A DNA stretch of 58,000 nucleotides from Adiantum capillus-veneris. Taxonomy: Eukaryota; Streptophyta; Polypodiopsida; Polypodiales; Pteridaceae. Below the pieces are notes generated by a model, which made no database searches, had not been told where the DNA came from, and saw only the letters and a list, made by a program, of their open reading frames with translations. The position numbers and the translations under genes are program-made. How positions within the stretch are numbered: the stretch's first letter is position 1; each line of letters opens with the position of its first letter. The stretch is from positions 9,279,001 through 9,337,000 of the forward strand of contig CM043969.1 of assembly GCA_014529385.2 (NCBI GenBank), in the 5' to 3' direction. Shown one piece after another: positions 11,263 through 23,047 of the stretch.

Positions 11263-11799
11263 GAATTTGACTTGGAAAAGGAACACGTAAGAGCAAAGAT
11301 ATTTCTGCAAGGAGAGGAGGAGAATTTTTTTCAGTTCTCTAATCAACATCCAGGATGACAATATAGATGCTGCAAGAAACGAGAGAATAAACTAAAAAGG
11401 AACCAAAATGTACCAGAAATAGAGAACAAGACACAAATTTTGACGATGGTTGAATCTAAAGATTGTATCAAGGATTAGATCATTGGTAGATACCTCATCT
11501 CAAATAAGAAAAAAATGTGAAACAACAATCCAAAACGAAGCAAAAACCACAAAAGATTGATGAAATAAAAGGAAAGGAACCTTTAATGACAAAAACAAAG
11601 CATAAAGCTAAATACACAAAGTTGAAAAGGGACCTTAAAGGAGGTATGGACCACTGAAATGGAGTTAGATAGCAACAAGCATGGGGCTATAAGTTTTCGA
11701 TCGCACTATAAACTATATACTATGCACAATTTGAGGATCATTGTGGAGAAACCAATGAGGCAACCTAAGGAATCAGGGAAATCCTACAAGGGCCCATAA

Positions 11800-12700
11800 A
11801 AAACCAAGAAGATTGACATAGCAAATACTTGAGAGAAATCAAAACTAGTGCTTACAAAACTTAGGCACAATATATTATTGTAGTCATAAACTACCTAGCC
11901 AAGTGGGTAGAGGCTAGAGCCTTTAGGAAGAACAATGCACGAACCATGGTTGCATTCTTGTACAAATGTATATTCATGTGATATGGACTTCCTATTGAGC
12001 TTGTGAGCGATCAAGGGACGCATTTCAACGATGTGATATAGAACTTGCTTAATGAGTTAATGGTTATCAATAATTAAAGTTTATGGTACCCTATCATACT
12101 CAAGCAAATGGAAAAGCAAAGCATACAAATAAAATCCTAAGTTCGGTGCTTACTAAGATTGTAAGCTCAAAAGAAAAAACTGGGAGATGAATCTTCATTC
12201 AACTCTATGGGCTTATAGGGTTTCATTCAAAACCACTTTGAATGCCACTTCATTTAATTTAGTGTATGGACTTGTAGTTATATTACCAATGGAGTTCCTA
12301 TCTCCAACTCTTAGAGTTTCACATTAATTAGAATTGATGGGTCATGAACTATCAAAATGCCTAGAAAATCATGAGCAATTAGATGAGCAAAAACTAGCAG
12401 CTATCACACACATCTATGCTAAAAAAAGGAAATAAAAGCAGATCTTTGGCTCGCATGTATTAACAAAAATATTCAAACAAGGAGATCTTGTGTTAGTCTA
12501 TTCATTAAAGCAAAACATCCCTAAATTCAAGAAAAGGGGAGATAGTCCTTTTGTAATCTAGAGTGTTTCACCAAGCAGGGCAGTAAACTAGCCACTTTAG
12601 ATGGAAAAATACTAGAAAACTGGAATAGTGGATGTCGTCTGCAAAAGTTCAATATGCCACTTACTAAAGATCTCTCGGAAACAATGCATGTAGTGAAAGA
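11800..12700 (+). pseudogene. Gypsy integrase remnant
   Basis: Integrase inserts element cDNA into chromosomes. Readable pieces are NYLAKWVEARAF (core domain), YGLPIELVSDQGTHFND with the second catalytic Asp, a broken HPQANG-like stretch near 12095, then WAYRVSFKTTLNATSFNLVYG and a C-terminal part (KQGDLVLVY). In-frame stops near 11977 and 12039 and at least one frameshift before 12130 make it non-functional. The order of motifs is normal for Ty3/gypsy integrase. The preceding reverse transcriptase/RNase H is absent. Confidence 0.8.
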
Positions 12701-12849
12701 ATACAAGCTCAAACAATAATAGGTCATAGAAGAAGCTCAAGAGGAGGCACACATTCAAATTTTAAAGGGGAAAGTAGCAATGTAACCAACCTCTGCGGCT
12801 ATGCCAGTCAATATGCTTCAAGTATAAACCCTACATTTCACTCAAGCTT

Positions 12850-13275
12850 TAGCAGAAGATCAAGTAGAGACTGATGATGAATGGCTAGATGGAATACACA
12901 TGAGAATAGCAGTGCCACTGAAAGATGGGTAAAAATTCAAAGCACTAGTTGATATAGGTGTTAGGATAAACGCAGTAAGTTATTCAACCTACAAGAGGAT
13001 GACTACCCAACCCTTGGAATACTACAAATCTAAGGTCAAAGCATGCCATAAATAGTTCACTCCAATATTGGGCATGATCAACTTAAATATATTTGTGTAT
13101 CGATTTTTGTGTCCACACATGTTTATCTACATTCCATACGAGCACATGAATGAAGACTTGGTACTGAGAGTTCCTTGAATGTGGACATACAAAGTTGTCC
13201 AAGATTGGGACAAAAAAGTTCTTGAATTAACACTCAAAGATACACAATTAAGGGTACCATTTTATTACAGTAAGG
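12850..13275 (+). pseudogene. Retropepsin-like protease remnant lying after integrase
   Basis: Aspartic proteases of LTR elements cleave Gag-Pol. The translation reads KALVDIGVRINAVSY, where family members have a D-T/S-G-A active site, so Thr/Ser and Ala are replaced (DIGV). Downstream YIPYEHMNEDLVLRVP and a VVQDWDKKVLELTL stretch fit the flap and C-terminal part of Tat-type proteases. Stops at about 12930, 13052 and 13176 interrupt it. Its position downstream of integrase is the reverse of the normal gypsy order, pointing to rearrangement or two joined fragments. Confidence 0.5.
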
Positions 13276-13813
13276 AAGACAACAAGAAACCAAGCACGAT
13301 AAATCACAACAAGCATCTCCACAATCTCGAAAAAGTAAGAAGGAACCACCACCAAAGACTAAGTGGGTGTGGGTGCCAAAGTGGAATCTTACAACAAATC
13401 AACCAATCAAGACAATATACAAATGGATACCAAGGGCTCTTAGCCATACTCAAAGAAACCAAAACAATAAGTTTACCATTAGGTGCCAAAGCTTCAACAA
13501 TCCCAAAAGCAACAACCAATCACTCTACAGAATGGTCCGACAAAGATAGATGGTTTTTCACCAAGGACTATCAAATCACAAGCATAGTGTCTTCAAGATC
13601 TACTCTTCAAGAGATTTACTCAATGAAAAGCTTCGGCATCAAAAACCCTTGAGAAATCTACTCAAGACCCTCATCTTGCACAACCTCGTGTTTTGACTTG
13701 CATTGATCTCACAAGCATGATAGAGACAATGAAGACTATGCATATGGCATGACTTCTCAACCTATGCATTGCACACACCGGGCTACACACTTTTGTCTCT
13801 GAGGGCTCCAATT

Positions 13814-13827
13814 AGGAGGGGGGAGGC
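13814..13827 (+). other. Candidate polypurine tract
   Basis: AGGAGGGGGGAGG follows the decayed gypsy sequence and is followed by CATTTTGAATG, faintly like the L2 LTR start, but no LTR can be followed further. Confidence 0.35.
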
Positions 13828-14289
13828 ATTTTGAATGCGGACAAGAGGATGGAATCAGCAAGAAAAAGGGCATTGTTTGAAGTGATCATATGTGAATGTG
13901 TGATAGTTCTTTGCCGAATCCATGAGAAATGCCCTTATAAGTAAAGACATTGGGGATAACATGCTATGATAACTCCTAGGTGTGTGCACATAGTGTAAAT
14001 ATCATCAAAAAAGCAAAAAATATTGCAGATTTTACTCTTTTTGTGTGTTTTTTTGCCAATAAGTGAGTTACGCCACTCCAAGATTTGCATTAGAGGACTG
14101 TTGTTGACTAGATTGTTCAAATTTTGCCATGATTCCACAATATTGTGTATAACGCTTTTTGTCAATATATTCCACCCTGAAATGTCAACATTTACACCAT
14201 GCTGTCGTGTATGAATTATACTACAAATGACAACAATTATGACTGGCCTTTCTAACATCTAGAAAGCCACGAGTTGAGCATTGTAAACA
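13828..14289. other. Unassigned spacer, possibly 3' intron/terminal part of the CACTA relic
   Basis: No recognised motif. On the minus strand CCCAAG/GTATGT at about 14302 looks like an exon end and splice donor of the neighbouring transposase gene. Confidence 0.35.
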
Positions 14290-16655
14290 TACCTTGGGAC
14301 TACAACCCCGCGAGTACTCCCACTCCTCCTCAGTCACCTGTTCGATGCACTTGTTGTGCACTTTTTAATTGGTTGTGCAACCATCTTAAGTTCATGAATG
14401 TTGCTAGACTCTCAAGGCCCGCCAGATAATACATCGGTGATTGTCTTCCCCGTCTCGACTCGATTCGTACACTTTGTCGCTCTTTCTTTGCATCCTCGTA
14501 CTGTAAAATCCACTTTTGCATCACTAAATTGTGGAGCATGCAAAATTGATGGATATTAGCCTCTAGATCTTCTGTCATTTTATTTTCAACACAAAGATAG
14601 CACATCACAATCCCAGATATGTGCTCATCATCTATGGTGCACCAAAGCATATCTCGGGCATGATCAACTTCAGAGAGCCACTCTCTAATGTAAACAAGGG
14701 ACTCCAAAACTAGACAAACCTCTGCCATGCTACTCTCCAAACGTGCCTTCTGACGCACATATTTTCATGAAATGTTCTAAAAAGAACATCCAGCTGGAAT
14801 GTACTGTGCGTGCTATTTCCACCTCATCAACTATGTGAACAAGAAGATGCACTTGAATGGTTAGCATGGTAGTAGGAAAGTGTTTCTCTAACATGCAAAC
14901 AACCTCCACAATATTTAGTTTGGTGGATGGTATGGAGCCTACATCCATATCCTTCTGGGAGATCCATTGCACTAGCTTCGCGAGTTTGTAGATTGTGGTC
15001 CTGACTCTAGGGGACAAACAACCCTCAATGGACATCGATAAAATAAACTCCAAAACAAGTCTAGCAATGGTATTAAAGTCCACACACAAATATGCCACAC
15101 AATGTGCACTAAAATCTATTTCACTTCAAACATACCTAACACATTTTATGCCAGTCGTGTGACTTCAAACTAGTAAGCTTCCCTTTGCAATGTGCACTAA
15201 GATCTATTTCACTTCAAACATACGTGACACATTTTATGCCAGTTGTGTGACTTCAAACTAGTAAGCTTCCCTTCTTTAGTGAAACATGTTCGCAGCAAGT
15301 GCATTACGCTAGTGGGTGTACGCACGGATCAAATGATCTCTTTTACTTTGCATCCCTGGACTCATGTCAAAATCCATGGTGCTTTAGGAAGCTTTATCAA
15401 TCCGTTGGATGTTGTCTACGGCCAATATTGGTCCATACAATCCGCATTCCTAAGTTCAATTCTGGCTCCCAAATTATCTTTCTTTGCTGATGAGATGGTC
15501 CCGTGCATGATTACCGACATTCTTGAATATGTGCATTGGATCGAGCAAGTGATTGATCATGAGTCTGGGACAATATGGAAACTCGTACCATAGAGATAAT
15601 CTCTTCATCCCTAGCGACAGATTGTCATCACACATCTCCTTCTACTCTAATCATGCTTGAGCAGACATCCTTGGCGGTTAACTTCCCAAAACAATGTCGC
15701 GTAAGTCGTGATTCTCTAGAAGATGTGCTTGATGACCTTCATAGATTTTCTTCTTGAGTGAGGGCGCGATGTGCATTAAGTCTAGGGCCACATGTGACGC
15801 AAGCTCTATATCCGCTTGTCTGGAGCTCTGCATGTATACACATGAGAAAAACAAAGGTTTAATGTGTGAGTTTGAGTATCACCTGAGCATTCTATTATTC
15901 TAGGATAGTCATGCATGATCCACATCCGAATGCCTCTGATCAAGGCATTGCGTCGACCTGTGTACAGTCAGTTCATATCCACAACTTCTATGCCAATCCA
16001 CAATTTCTGTAGATCTTCCAATAGTGGACGAAGATACACATCCATATTCTTCACTTTATACCACCCCAGCACAATCAAGCTTAGAAATAGATGCCCTTCT
16101 TGGTCGTCAACCATGGAGGAATGTTGTAGTTGACAATGACAACTGGCCATACACTATAAGATGTCAACCTCTGATCAAATGGATTTATGCCATCCACAGC
16201 CAGGCTGAGGCGCAAATTTTGAGCTTTCTTGGAAAAATCTCGCCATGTGTTTTCTATATGCTTCCATGATGTGCAATCTGCAAGGATCCATGGAACATTG
16301 TTCGAGGATCTATTCTCCTAGTGTCAGGATGCTAAAGCGGCCATGGACTTGCAATTAAAGAAATGCTTGATGCGAGGCAATAGAGAAAAGTGTTGCAACA
16401 CCTTCTGCAACACTTTTTGTCCGTGGAGGTCTATTTGTTATCTCTCAAAATCACATTTTGGACATTTCTCCATGTCCATGTATTTCCCTTTAAAAAGAAT
16501 GCAGTCATTAGGACAAATGTAAATGAGATTGTAATCCATCCCCAAGTTTCGCAAGATATTTCTTGCTTCCTCTCTGGAATTTGGCATTACATTATTAGCT
16601 AGCAGTATGTGCTCTTTGAGCAATCTACACAGAGAAAAAATGAAAAACACTTATG
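14290..16655 (-). pseudogene. CACTA (En/Spm) TNP2-type transposase relic
   Basis: TNP2 proteins catalyse excision and insertion of CACTA transposons. Reading the minus strand: NSREEARNILRNLGMDY and CPNDCILFKGKY (16438-16600), RLSLAVDGINPF and YNIPPWLTTKKG (about 16090-16240), MDVYLRPLLEDLQKLW (15968-16060), NHLLDPMHIFKNVGNH (about 15500-15570), then the DUF4218 part with MLEKHFPTTMLTIQVHLLVH and WMFFLEHFMK (14770-14900). These follow the order of Transposase_21 then DUF4218 in plant CACTA elements. Many stops and frameshifts plus an 88-bp internal duplication make it dead. TGTGTAG near 16617 could be an intron acceptor. The upstream part runs into the gypsy II LTR at 16658. No CACTA terminus was identified. 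Confidence 0.85.
15100..15275. repeat. 88-bp tandem duplication in the transposase relic
   Basis: CAATGTGCACTAARATCTATTT recurs at 15100 and 15188 and the copies run on to CTAGTAAGCTTCCCTT with few differences. Confidence 0.9.
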
Positions 16656-16657
16656 TA

Positions 16658-17379
16658 AGTTGTTAGCATGCAAACGAGAAGGAAAATGAATGCCTCTATA
16701 GCCTTGCACGAGCCACACCATCTGAAGGAAGAACTATTGCACAACAGAAAACACCTGTGGGAATTTATGAAAAACCCTCCAAGCATGAGACACACTCAAA
16801 ATTAAAAGAAACCAAGGACATCATGACAAAGCTCCTCTCGTGGAGATGTCCATAGAGTATCCATAGGCAAAAATAGATGAAAGATGAAGAAGTTATGGCT
16901 GCGCAAAATCGGGGGTGTTCTCTTTCTTGCTCAAAAACGAAACATGCTGCTCCGGTCACTGAATGACGCACCATAACACATGGCTCAAATCCCATAACCT
17001 TGGCTATCTGCAAAAATTGTAAAACTGCAGTTTCTAATCTTAGATCCTCAAATTGGCCGAGTTTATTTTGTCGCATGCACCTGCCATCACCTTCTAAGTT
17101 GAGACCGCCCACTTCGGATGCCGACAACTCATGATGTACAAGTCCGATCCATGAGCTATAAAGCACGGCTGAAGATACTTATTAAAACCCATATTTTGGA
17201 GTCTTGAACAACCTAAAACATCAGTATTCAAGCTTGCAAAAATCACACCTTTGTACATGAATTTTTACATGGTCACTTCCAAGACTTGTAGGGCTATGTA
17301 CACATATATACATGAGGCTGGTGGGCAAGATTTTTGGCATGACTTAGTGAATTTATGCTCATCCAAAAAATGCCTGATG
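16658..17379 (-). repeat. 3' LTR of gypsy II (L2 family, internally deleted)
   Basis: Minus-strand copy of the L2 LTR, starting CATCAGGCATTTTTTGGATG (TG changed to CA) and ending TTTGCATGCTAACA. Relative to 8561-10096 it lacks a central part of several hundred bp. Confidence 0.75.
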
Positions 17380-17390
17380 TAGCTTGGAAA

Positions 17391-17400
17391 TCCCCCCTTG
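17391..17400 (-). other. Polypurine tract of gypsy II
   Basis: Minus strand CAAGGGGGGA, after the integrase stop and 11 bases before the LTR-family start. The gap is larger than usual. Confidence 0.6.
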
Positions 17401-17409
17401 GCTACTTGA

Positions 17410-18783
17410 TCATTCATGACAAGCAGAGGTTCCTAGGGTGAACAACTGTTGCAGCTCATTCTCAAAAACCTCATTTACATTCTCAAATGTCTCCACACCG
17501 TCTTCCTTTATTCATAGCATCTCATCTATCATGATTTTCATCAAATGTGCCAAAAAAATTTCAATCACAATAATAAAAGGACGTTCCCACTTGCTTTGAA
17601 ACTTTTCCTACTTACTATTGTATCGCAACACGAGATCACCCTTTTCAATTCCCTTATTATGTACACATTCATTAGCCTTTAGCTGAGCCTTCTTTGACAT
17701 TTCTTCATAGTAGCTCAAAGCTAAAATTTTGTCCAATTGCAAAAATTGCAAATCCAACAACCTTTTCTACCAAGTGTCTCTTTTCTCTTCATCTCCCAAT
17801 GAGAATAACTTGTGTGTAAGAATCTCCACTTCAATTGGAAATCAAGCTTCCTTGCCATAAACCAAGTGATAAGGAGAAAATCCTGTGCGCATTTTGTCAG
17901 TAGTTCTATAGGCCCATAATGCACAAGGCAACTCTCAATCCCAAGTCTTCTCATGTGTTTGGGTCATCTTTGTCAGGATTTTCACTATTTCGCCATTGAA
18001 CCTCTCATTGAGACCATTGCACTATGGATAATAAGGAGAACTATACCTATGCTGTATATTGAGCTTCTCACATAAGAAATCAATCAGCTCTCCTCTAAAT
18101 CCTAGTCCTCTATGAGAAAGTAGCTCTAGGGGCACACCAAACTTGCAACATATATGCTCATAAACAAATTTCCCCATTTCTTTACTGGTAATCTGTTTGA
18201 CAGCCTTGGCTTCTGCCCATCGTGACAAATAATCTACTGCTGTCAAAATGTAAGCATTTATTTTGCTAGTCATAGATAAGGGTCCAATAGCATCAAGACC
18301 CCATTTTTCAAACACATCAAAAGCGAGAATTGTCTGTCGTAATTCAGGAATTCTCTTTCCCATCTTCTGGAAAGGCAAAACGACTTGCACCTATGGTTAA
18401 CATCCAGCTGAATGCTTGGCCATACATAGCCTTCTTGCAAAATTTTATGCAACATGATCTTCATGGCAAAATAGACTCCACAAGATCCTCATGATTTTCT
18501 TCCAAGATCTTGTAGATTTCCTCTTTCCAGGCACACGACTCAAAACCAAATCACTTCCTTTCATGTGCAACACATCATCAAGCATTTTGTATTTCCTGGC
18601 TTTTCTTATAAACGCATACTTTTTGGAAGATGGTAAACCTTCAGGTAGGACACCTATCAATAGAAAGTCAATCTCCTTTGATAACACTTCTCTCACATGA
18701 TATAAAGGGGCATTTGCCTTCAGCACAAGCACACAAGTGATCATTTCTTGGGTAGCATCATGAGCTTCTTCATTTTGAGACAT
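17410..18783 (-). pseudogene. Gypsy II integrase, catalytic Asp lost
   Basis: Minus-strand integrase with the zinc-binding region (QEGYVWPSIQLDVNHRCKSF, 18350-18464), core (FEKWGLDAIGPL with first Asp, 18022-18390; DYLSRWAEAKAV) and a C-terminal part (KGDLVLRYNS near 17630). The second catalytic residue, normally in an SDRG context, reads SHRGLGFRGEL: Asp is replaced by His. The frame shifts near 18380-18470, and a stop (TAG) falls just after SPYYP near 18019. Residues around the third acidic position (NGLNERFNGE) remain readable. Not functional; family assignment is firm. Confidence 0.85.
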
Positions 18784-18879
18784 CTCATTATGCTACAAAC
18801 TCCATGCTTCAAACTTTTTGAGCAACGATTTCATCTTGAAGCATAAATTATTCAATTTAGGATTCTTATTCTTCCATAC

Positions 18880-19150
18880 TCCAATACTTGCTTCATGACC
18901 AACAAGGCATCTCCTTTGATCTGTAAGCGTCTAGTCCCCAACTGCAAATAGATGTGAAACTCACCTTCAAGAGCCATGTATTCTGCTTCATTGTTGTTTT
19001 TTACATCAAGTTTTAGCCCTTGCTTCCTTAAAAGTTTTCCTTGTGCATCATAAATGATGATGCCTCCAGAAGCAGCATCATGAATTCTTCAATAGAAACC
19101 ATCAAAGTATAACAATGAAGCATCAAAAATGGCAAGAGTCTCAACTTTCT
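18880..19150 (-). pseudogene. Gypsy II second RNase H-like domain
   Basis: Minus-strand translation gives YFDGFY, then GGIIIYDAQGKLL, NNNEAEYMAL with the catalytic Glu, and IKGDALLVMKQV with the catalytic Asp. This is the arrangement of the additional (archaeal-like) RNase H found between reverse transcriptase and integrase in Tat elements. A stop falls between YFDGFY and the next block. The acidic residues themselves are kept, so the lesion is the stop and the surrounding decay. Confidence 0.75.
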
Positions 19151-19379
19151 TCTTTTGCACCACCTCTTCTTTAACCAAAACAGGAGTGTCTTTATAAGTG
19201 AGTAAATCTGCCAGGGTAGCCCGAGTACTCTCTTCCACCAGAAAGTGAACTGAAACTCCTAAAGTTCAATAACCCATCTCATTCACTGTTTTTTATATAT
19301 ATGAATTATTGAATAGCTAGGAAAGCAATGAATAATTGTTGAGAAAGGTGAATGACTTTTGCAGCAAATAGTGTTTAAA

Positions 19380-20790
19380 TCATCTGCAAGCATAAACCGT
19401 ACTGGTCATCACCAATACAATTTTAGAGAAATCTCTTTCATGAGGAGTCATCACTTTGCTAGCATAATGAACAGGCTTCATATACTGAGATTCCTTCTCC
19501 TTTTGCAATAACATGGCCCCAATGGCATCATCTCCCACTGATGGATTAATATAAAACTTCTTCTTCCAGTCAAGAGCTTGCATAATGGGTAGTGTACTTA
19601 AAAGCTCTTTGACTCTGTCAAAAACATCGTCACAATCATGAGACCACTTCAAGGGGTCATTCTTAACTATTTTCTATAATGGATATAATAGTTGCAATGC
19701 CAAAGGTATGAAACAAGACAAATATTTAACCTTCTGTATGAAAGTGGCCAATTGTCTCGTATCTTTTGGAGATGATAGCAACAACAAAGCTTCCACTTTC
19801 TATGGATTTTCTTTAATCTCATTTTTTGCAATCACATGTCTAAGAAGCTTCACCCTTGGCTGTGCCAAATGAAATTTTTTAGGGTTTATCTGACCCCCGC
19901 ATTCATCATACCTTGCTAAAGTCATTTCAAGATTTTAAACATGCTCTATCCTTGAATTGTATACACAAAAATAATCTATGAATCCTTTGACAAACTTCCC
20001 AAGGAATGGAGTAAGAACCCAATCTACTTTTCTTTTAAACGCTCTAGACCCATTTGTCAACCCAAAAGGAAGGCAACAGAAGCAAAACCAACCCCATGGC
20101 GTGATAAAAGTAGTATTTTTCCTGTCTTCAAGAGCAAGGATAAGCTAAAAATATCCTGAATAACCATCACAGACACTGTATCTTTGAAAGCCATCCACTG
20201 CGTCCAAAAGTTGATCAATGAAAGGAAAAGGGTAAGGATCTTTCTTGGTCCTTGCATTTAATGGCTTAGAATTAACAGAAACTCTCCAACATCCATCTTT
20301 CTTTGGAGTGATCACTATAGGGCTCACCCATTTAGCATTATCCGCTAGCACAATGAACCTTGCATCCAAACGCTTATCGACTTCTTCGTTTAAAGCATTC
20401 ATTTGGTCCTTAACCATCCTTCTTAATTTCTGTCTTTTAAGGCATGATAAAAGTAGTCTTTTTTTGGTCTTCAGGAGCAAGGATAAGCTGAAATATCCTG
20501 AATAACCATCACAGACACTGTATCTTTCAAAACCAGTCATTGCATCTAAAGTTGATGAATGAAAGGCAAAGGGTAAGGATCTTTCTTTGTCACTGCATTT
20601 GATGGCTTGTAATCAACACAAAATCTCCAACGCCCATCTTTCTTTAGAGTGACCACTACATGGCTCACCCATTTAGCATTATCAACTGGCACAATGAACC
20701 CTGTATCCAAAGTTTACTACTTCTTCCTTTAAAGCATTCATTTGCTCCTTATGCATTCTTATTAATTTCTATCATATTGGCTTTGCCCAG
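19380..20790 (-). pseudogene. Gypsy II reverse transcriptase with internal duplication
   Basis: Minus-strand RT: WVSPIVITPKKDGCWRVSVN, NARTKKDPYPFPFIDQLLDAV, YSVCDGYSGYF, then PWGWFCFCCLPFGL. The catalytic motif, normally F-x-D-D, reads FIDYFCVY near 19970, so the second Asp is Tyr. A 343-bp segment covering these motifs is present twice in tandem (20098-20440 and 20441-20783), diverged. The RT end and RNase H start (SVGDDAIGAMLLQKEKESQY, HYASKVMTPHERDFSK) lie at 19380-19652. Several stops interrupt it. Non-functional. Confidence 0.85.
20098..20783. repeat. 343-bp tandem duplication within the RT region
   Basis: GGCRTGATAAAAGTAGT occurs at 20098 and 20441; each unit continues through the RT motifs to a TTAATTTCT end. 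The copies differ at many sites, so the duplication is old. Confidence 0.9.
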
Positions 20791-20991
20791 TCAACTAGTT
20801 CAATCTTCACAGGATCCCCAAGAAAACCCCTTATTCCTGATATGAAGTGATGAAAAGATCTGGAAACATGTCCAACATTGTTAAGTACTCCCTTCTTTCT
20901 CCTTGTGTCAGATTGGCACTCAACATATTTTGAATCAACTCTTCACTAGAAATTCCTATTTAGGTTGCATCAACTCCTCAGCTTGAAACAT

Positions 20992-21744
20992 TTATATTCC
21001 CTGACACTTGCAATATTTCATCCACTTCTTTTTATCCTCATCCAACAACAAGAATGACACTTCACCCTCATCACTGGAGCTAGAAGTAGAGCTACTTTTT
21101 GAATCTTTAGAACTGTCTTCACTAGTAGCTTTAGATTCATCATTCTCACTCACATCTTCTAGTGCCATAGGTTGCTTGGTAGTCATATCAAACACCCTTT
21201 TTTGACCCTTCCTGCCATACACACAGATTGTGCCCTTGCCCCAATCTTACACAGCACCAACAGATCTCAACCAAGGTCGTCCCAAAATGAGAGGAAAAGC
21301 TCCCAAACCAGCTCGCATAACATGAAAGTTTATTATAACCTTCATGTTAAAGAATTCAACTTCCAAATTCTTAATCATCCCTAAACACTTCACTTTGGCA
21401 TGGTTTGCTAGTTGAATCCAAAATCTAGAGCTTCCGCATGTAATGAGACCCAGTCCCTCAACACATGACTGTGTGATCACACAAAGTTGAGCAGCTCCAT
21501 CAATGCAGGCCTCTCCCATGCCCACACATTTGTGCCAAGTGTTCACCACAGGACAAACGTTAGGTAGCTCTCCCACAGCCAACACTCTGACTTGTCCATG
21601 CTGCGGCTCTTTCTCTGGATTCACTAATGACTTCCATTGCCTCTTGAGTTTGGGCACCATATTCATCAACTGTCCAAAAGTACAATCTACTTTCCTCCCA
21701 ATCAGGTATTCGCTTAAATTGTAAGCTGTTTTTCCCTCTCCCAA
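20992..21744 (-). pseudogene. Gypsy II protease and acidic linker
   Basis: Minus strand 21744-21247 reads as a retroviral-type aspartic protease: ACIDGAAQLCVITQSCVEGL around the active site (DGA where most have D-S/T-G), LANHAKVKCLGMIKNLEVEF, and the C-terminal LILGRPWLRSVGA signature typical of gypsy elements. It is followed by a Ser/Asp/Glu-rich linker (20992-21222), as in Tat polyproteins upstream of RT. The protease stretch itself has no stop, making it one of the best preserved parts; the frame changes between it and gag and again into the linker. Confidence 0.8.
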
Positions 21745-21999
21745 AGGTAAATCTGCTACTTCAAACCATCTACAAGGTCTTGTTTTTCTCTTGGATTTTG
21801 CATCTTCACCCTCTTTCTCTTTCCCTTTATTTTTGCTAGGACTAGGCGCAGCATAGCCTTACGTCTCTCTTTTACCCACTGGCAACACATCTGCTTCTTT
21901 CTTTTCAACCTGCACAATACCCACATGATCACCAAAGGTTGAGGACTCATTTTCCAGTTTAGTACCTTGATCTCCCCATATATCCAATGCATAATCATT

Positions 22000-22800
22000 A
22001 GCCCTGTTAGGAATCTGCTAGGGGAGTGGGAACATATCATCTTCCATCCTTGTTGGCTTTGAACAATAAGTGTTGATGTGACCAAGTTTACCAAAATTAT
22101 AACAAGTAGGAATGAGCCTCCTCTGCAGCTCAAAGACGACCCGCATTAGCATTAGGTGGAGCTTCACATGTTTGAGCCATCCCTCTACCATGACCACGAC
22201 CGCGGCCACGACCACCTCCACCTCCACCTCCAAGAACACTAAGTCACAATTCCTGCATCATGGTCATCATGTCTTGCATATTTTGTTGCAACTGTTCAGT
22301 AGCTACTCTAGCTTCAACCTGATTTTCCTCCTTTTGGCCACAATTACTTTGCACAGGGACTGCTTTCCCATACTCCTTAAGTCTTTGAGGCTTCCATTCT
22401 CTCTCTCTGGCGATAGTGACTGCCTCCTCGAAGGTGGCGGGACTTTTTAGCTCAACTTTGAACTTTAGACTTTATTTTAAGCTTGCCACAAAATGGTCCT
22501 TCTTTAACATGGACGGAGGGATCTCATTTCCCAAATCCTGGGCCCATTTATCCCATAAATGGATGAACTGCATGAAAAAATCATCAACACTTTGATTAGC
22601 CTTCTGAATGTACCCCATAATTTCATGCCAAACTTTATTAAGCACTTCAATGGATCTGTACTATGCCAGGAAAGATTGCTTCACACGATTGTAGGCCAAA
22701 ACCACCCCTGGAGTTTGTGCCCGCACCAATTCTTCATGATTGTGTAACCAAAATTTTGCCTCATCCTATAAACTGTATTGCACTAGTCACAATAATATAG
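22000..22800 (-). pseudogene. gag: Gypsy II gag, main part
   Basis: Continues in frame from 32065-31956 across element III once the 4-bp duplication is allowed for. Minus-strand translation includes DEAKFWLHNHEELVRAQ, YIQKANQSVDDFFMQF, HLWDKWAQDLG and SPATFEEAVTIARERKW, all typical of Retrotrans_gag. The zinc knuckle near 22047-22090 reads C-YN-F-GKLG-H-INTY-C, so its second Cys is Phe. A Gly/Arg-rich run (22190-22235) precedes it. Several stops are present, including two shortly after the breakpoint. Confidence 0.8.
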
Positions 22801-22972
22801 TGAGGCGGTCCGGGGCGGGCAACAAGAAGAGTGGCCTCTAAGAACCCTTCTAGGCTCCCGTACTGCTCAATAGGGTTCGGGTTGGAAAAAACAACAAACA
22901 CACACACAAACCCACAACCTAACCCTATATAAATTTGGGGCACCACCTAGTTTTGGATGCGAACTAGGACGC

Positions 22973-23047
<75 letters not shown>

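Noticed and set aside
13179-13652. 157-codon plus-strand frame considered as a separate gene
   Set aside because: Its start is the tail of the protease-like region and the rest shifts between frames; treated as decayed element sequence.
15243-16269. Plus-strand frames of 60-116 codons
   Set aside because: Shadows of the minus-strand TNP2 transposase relic.
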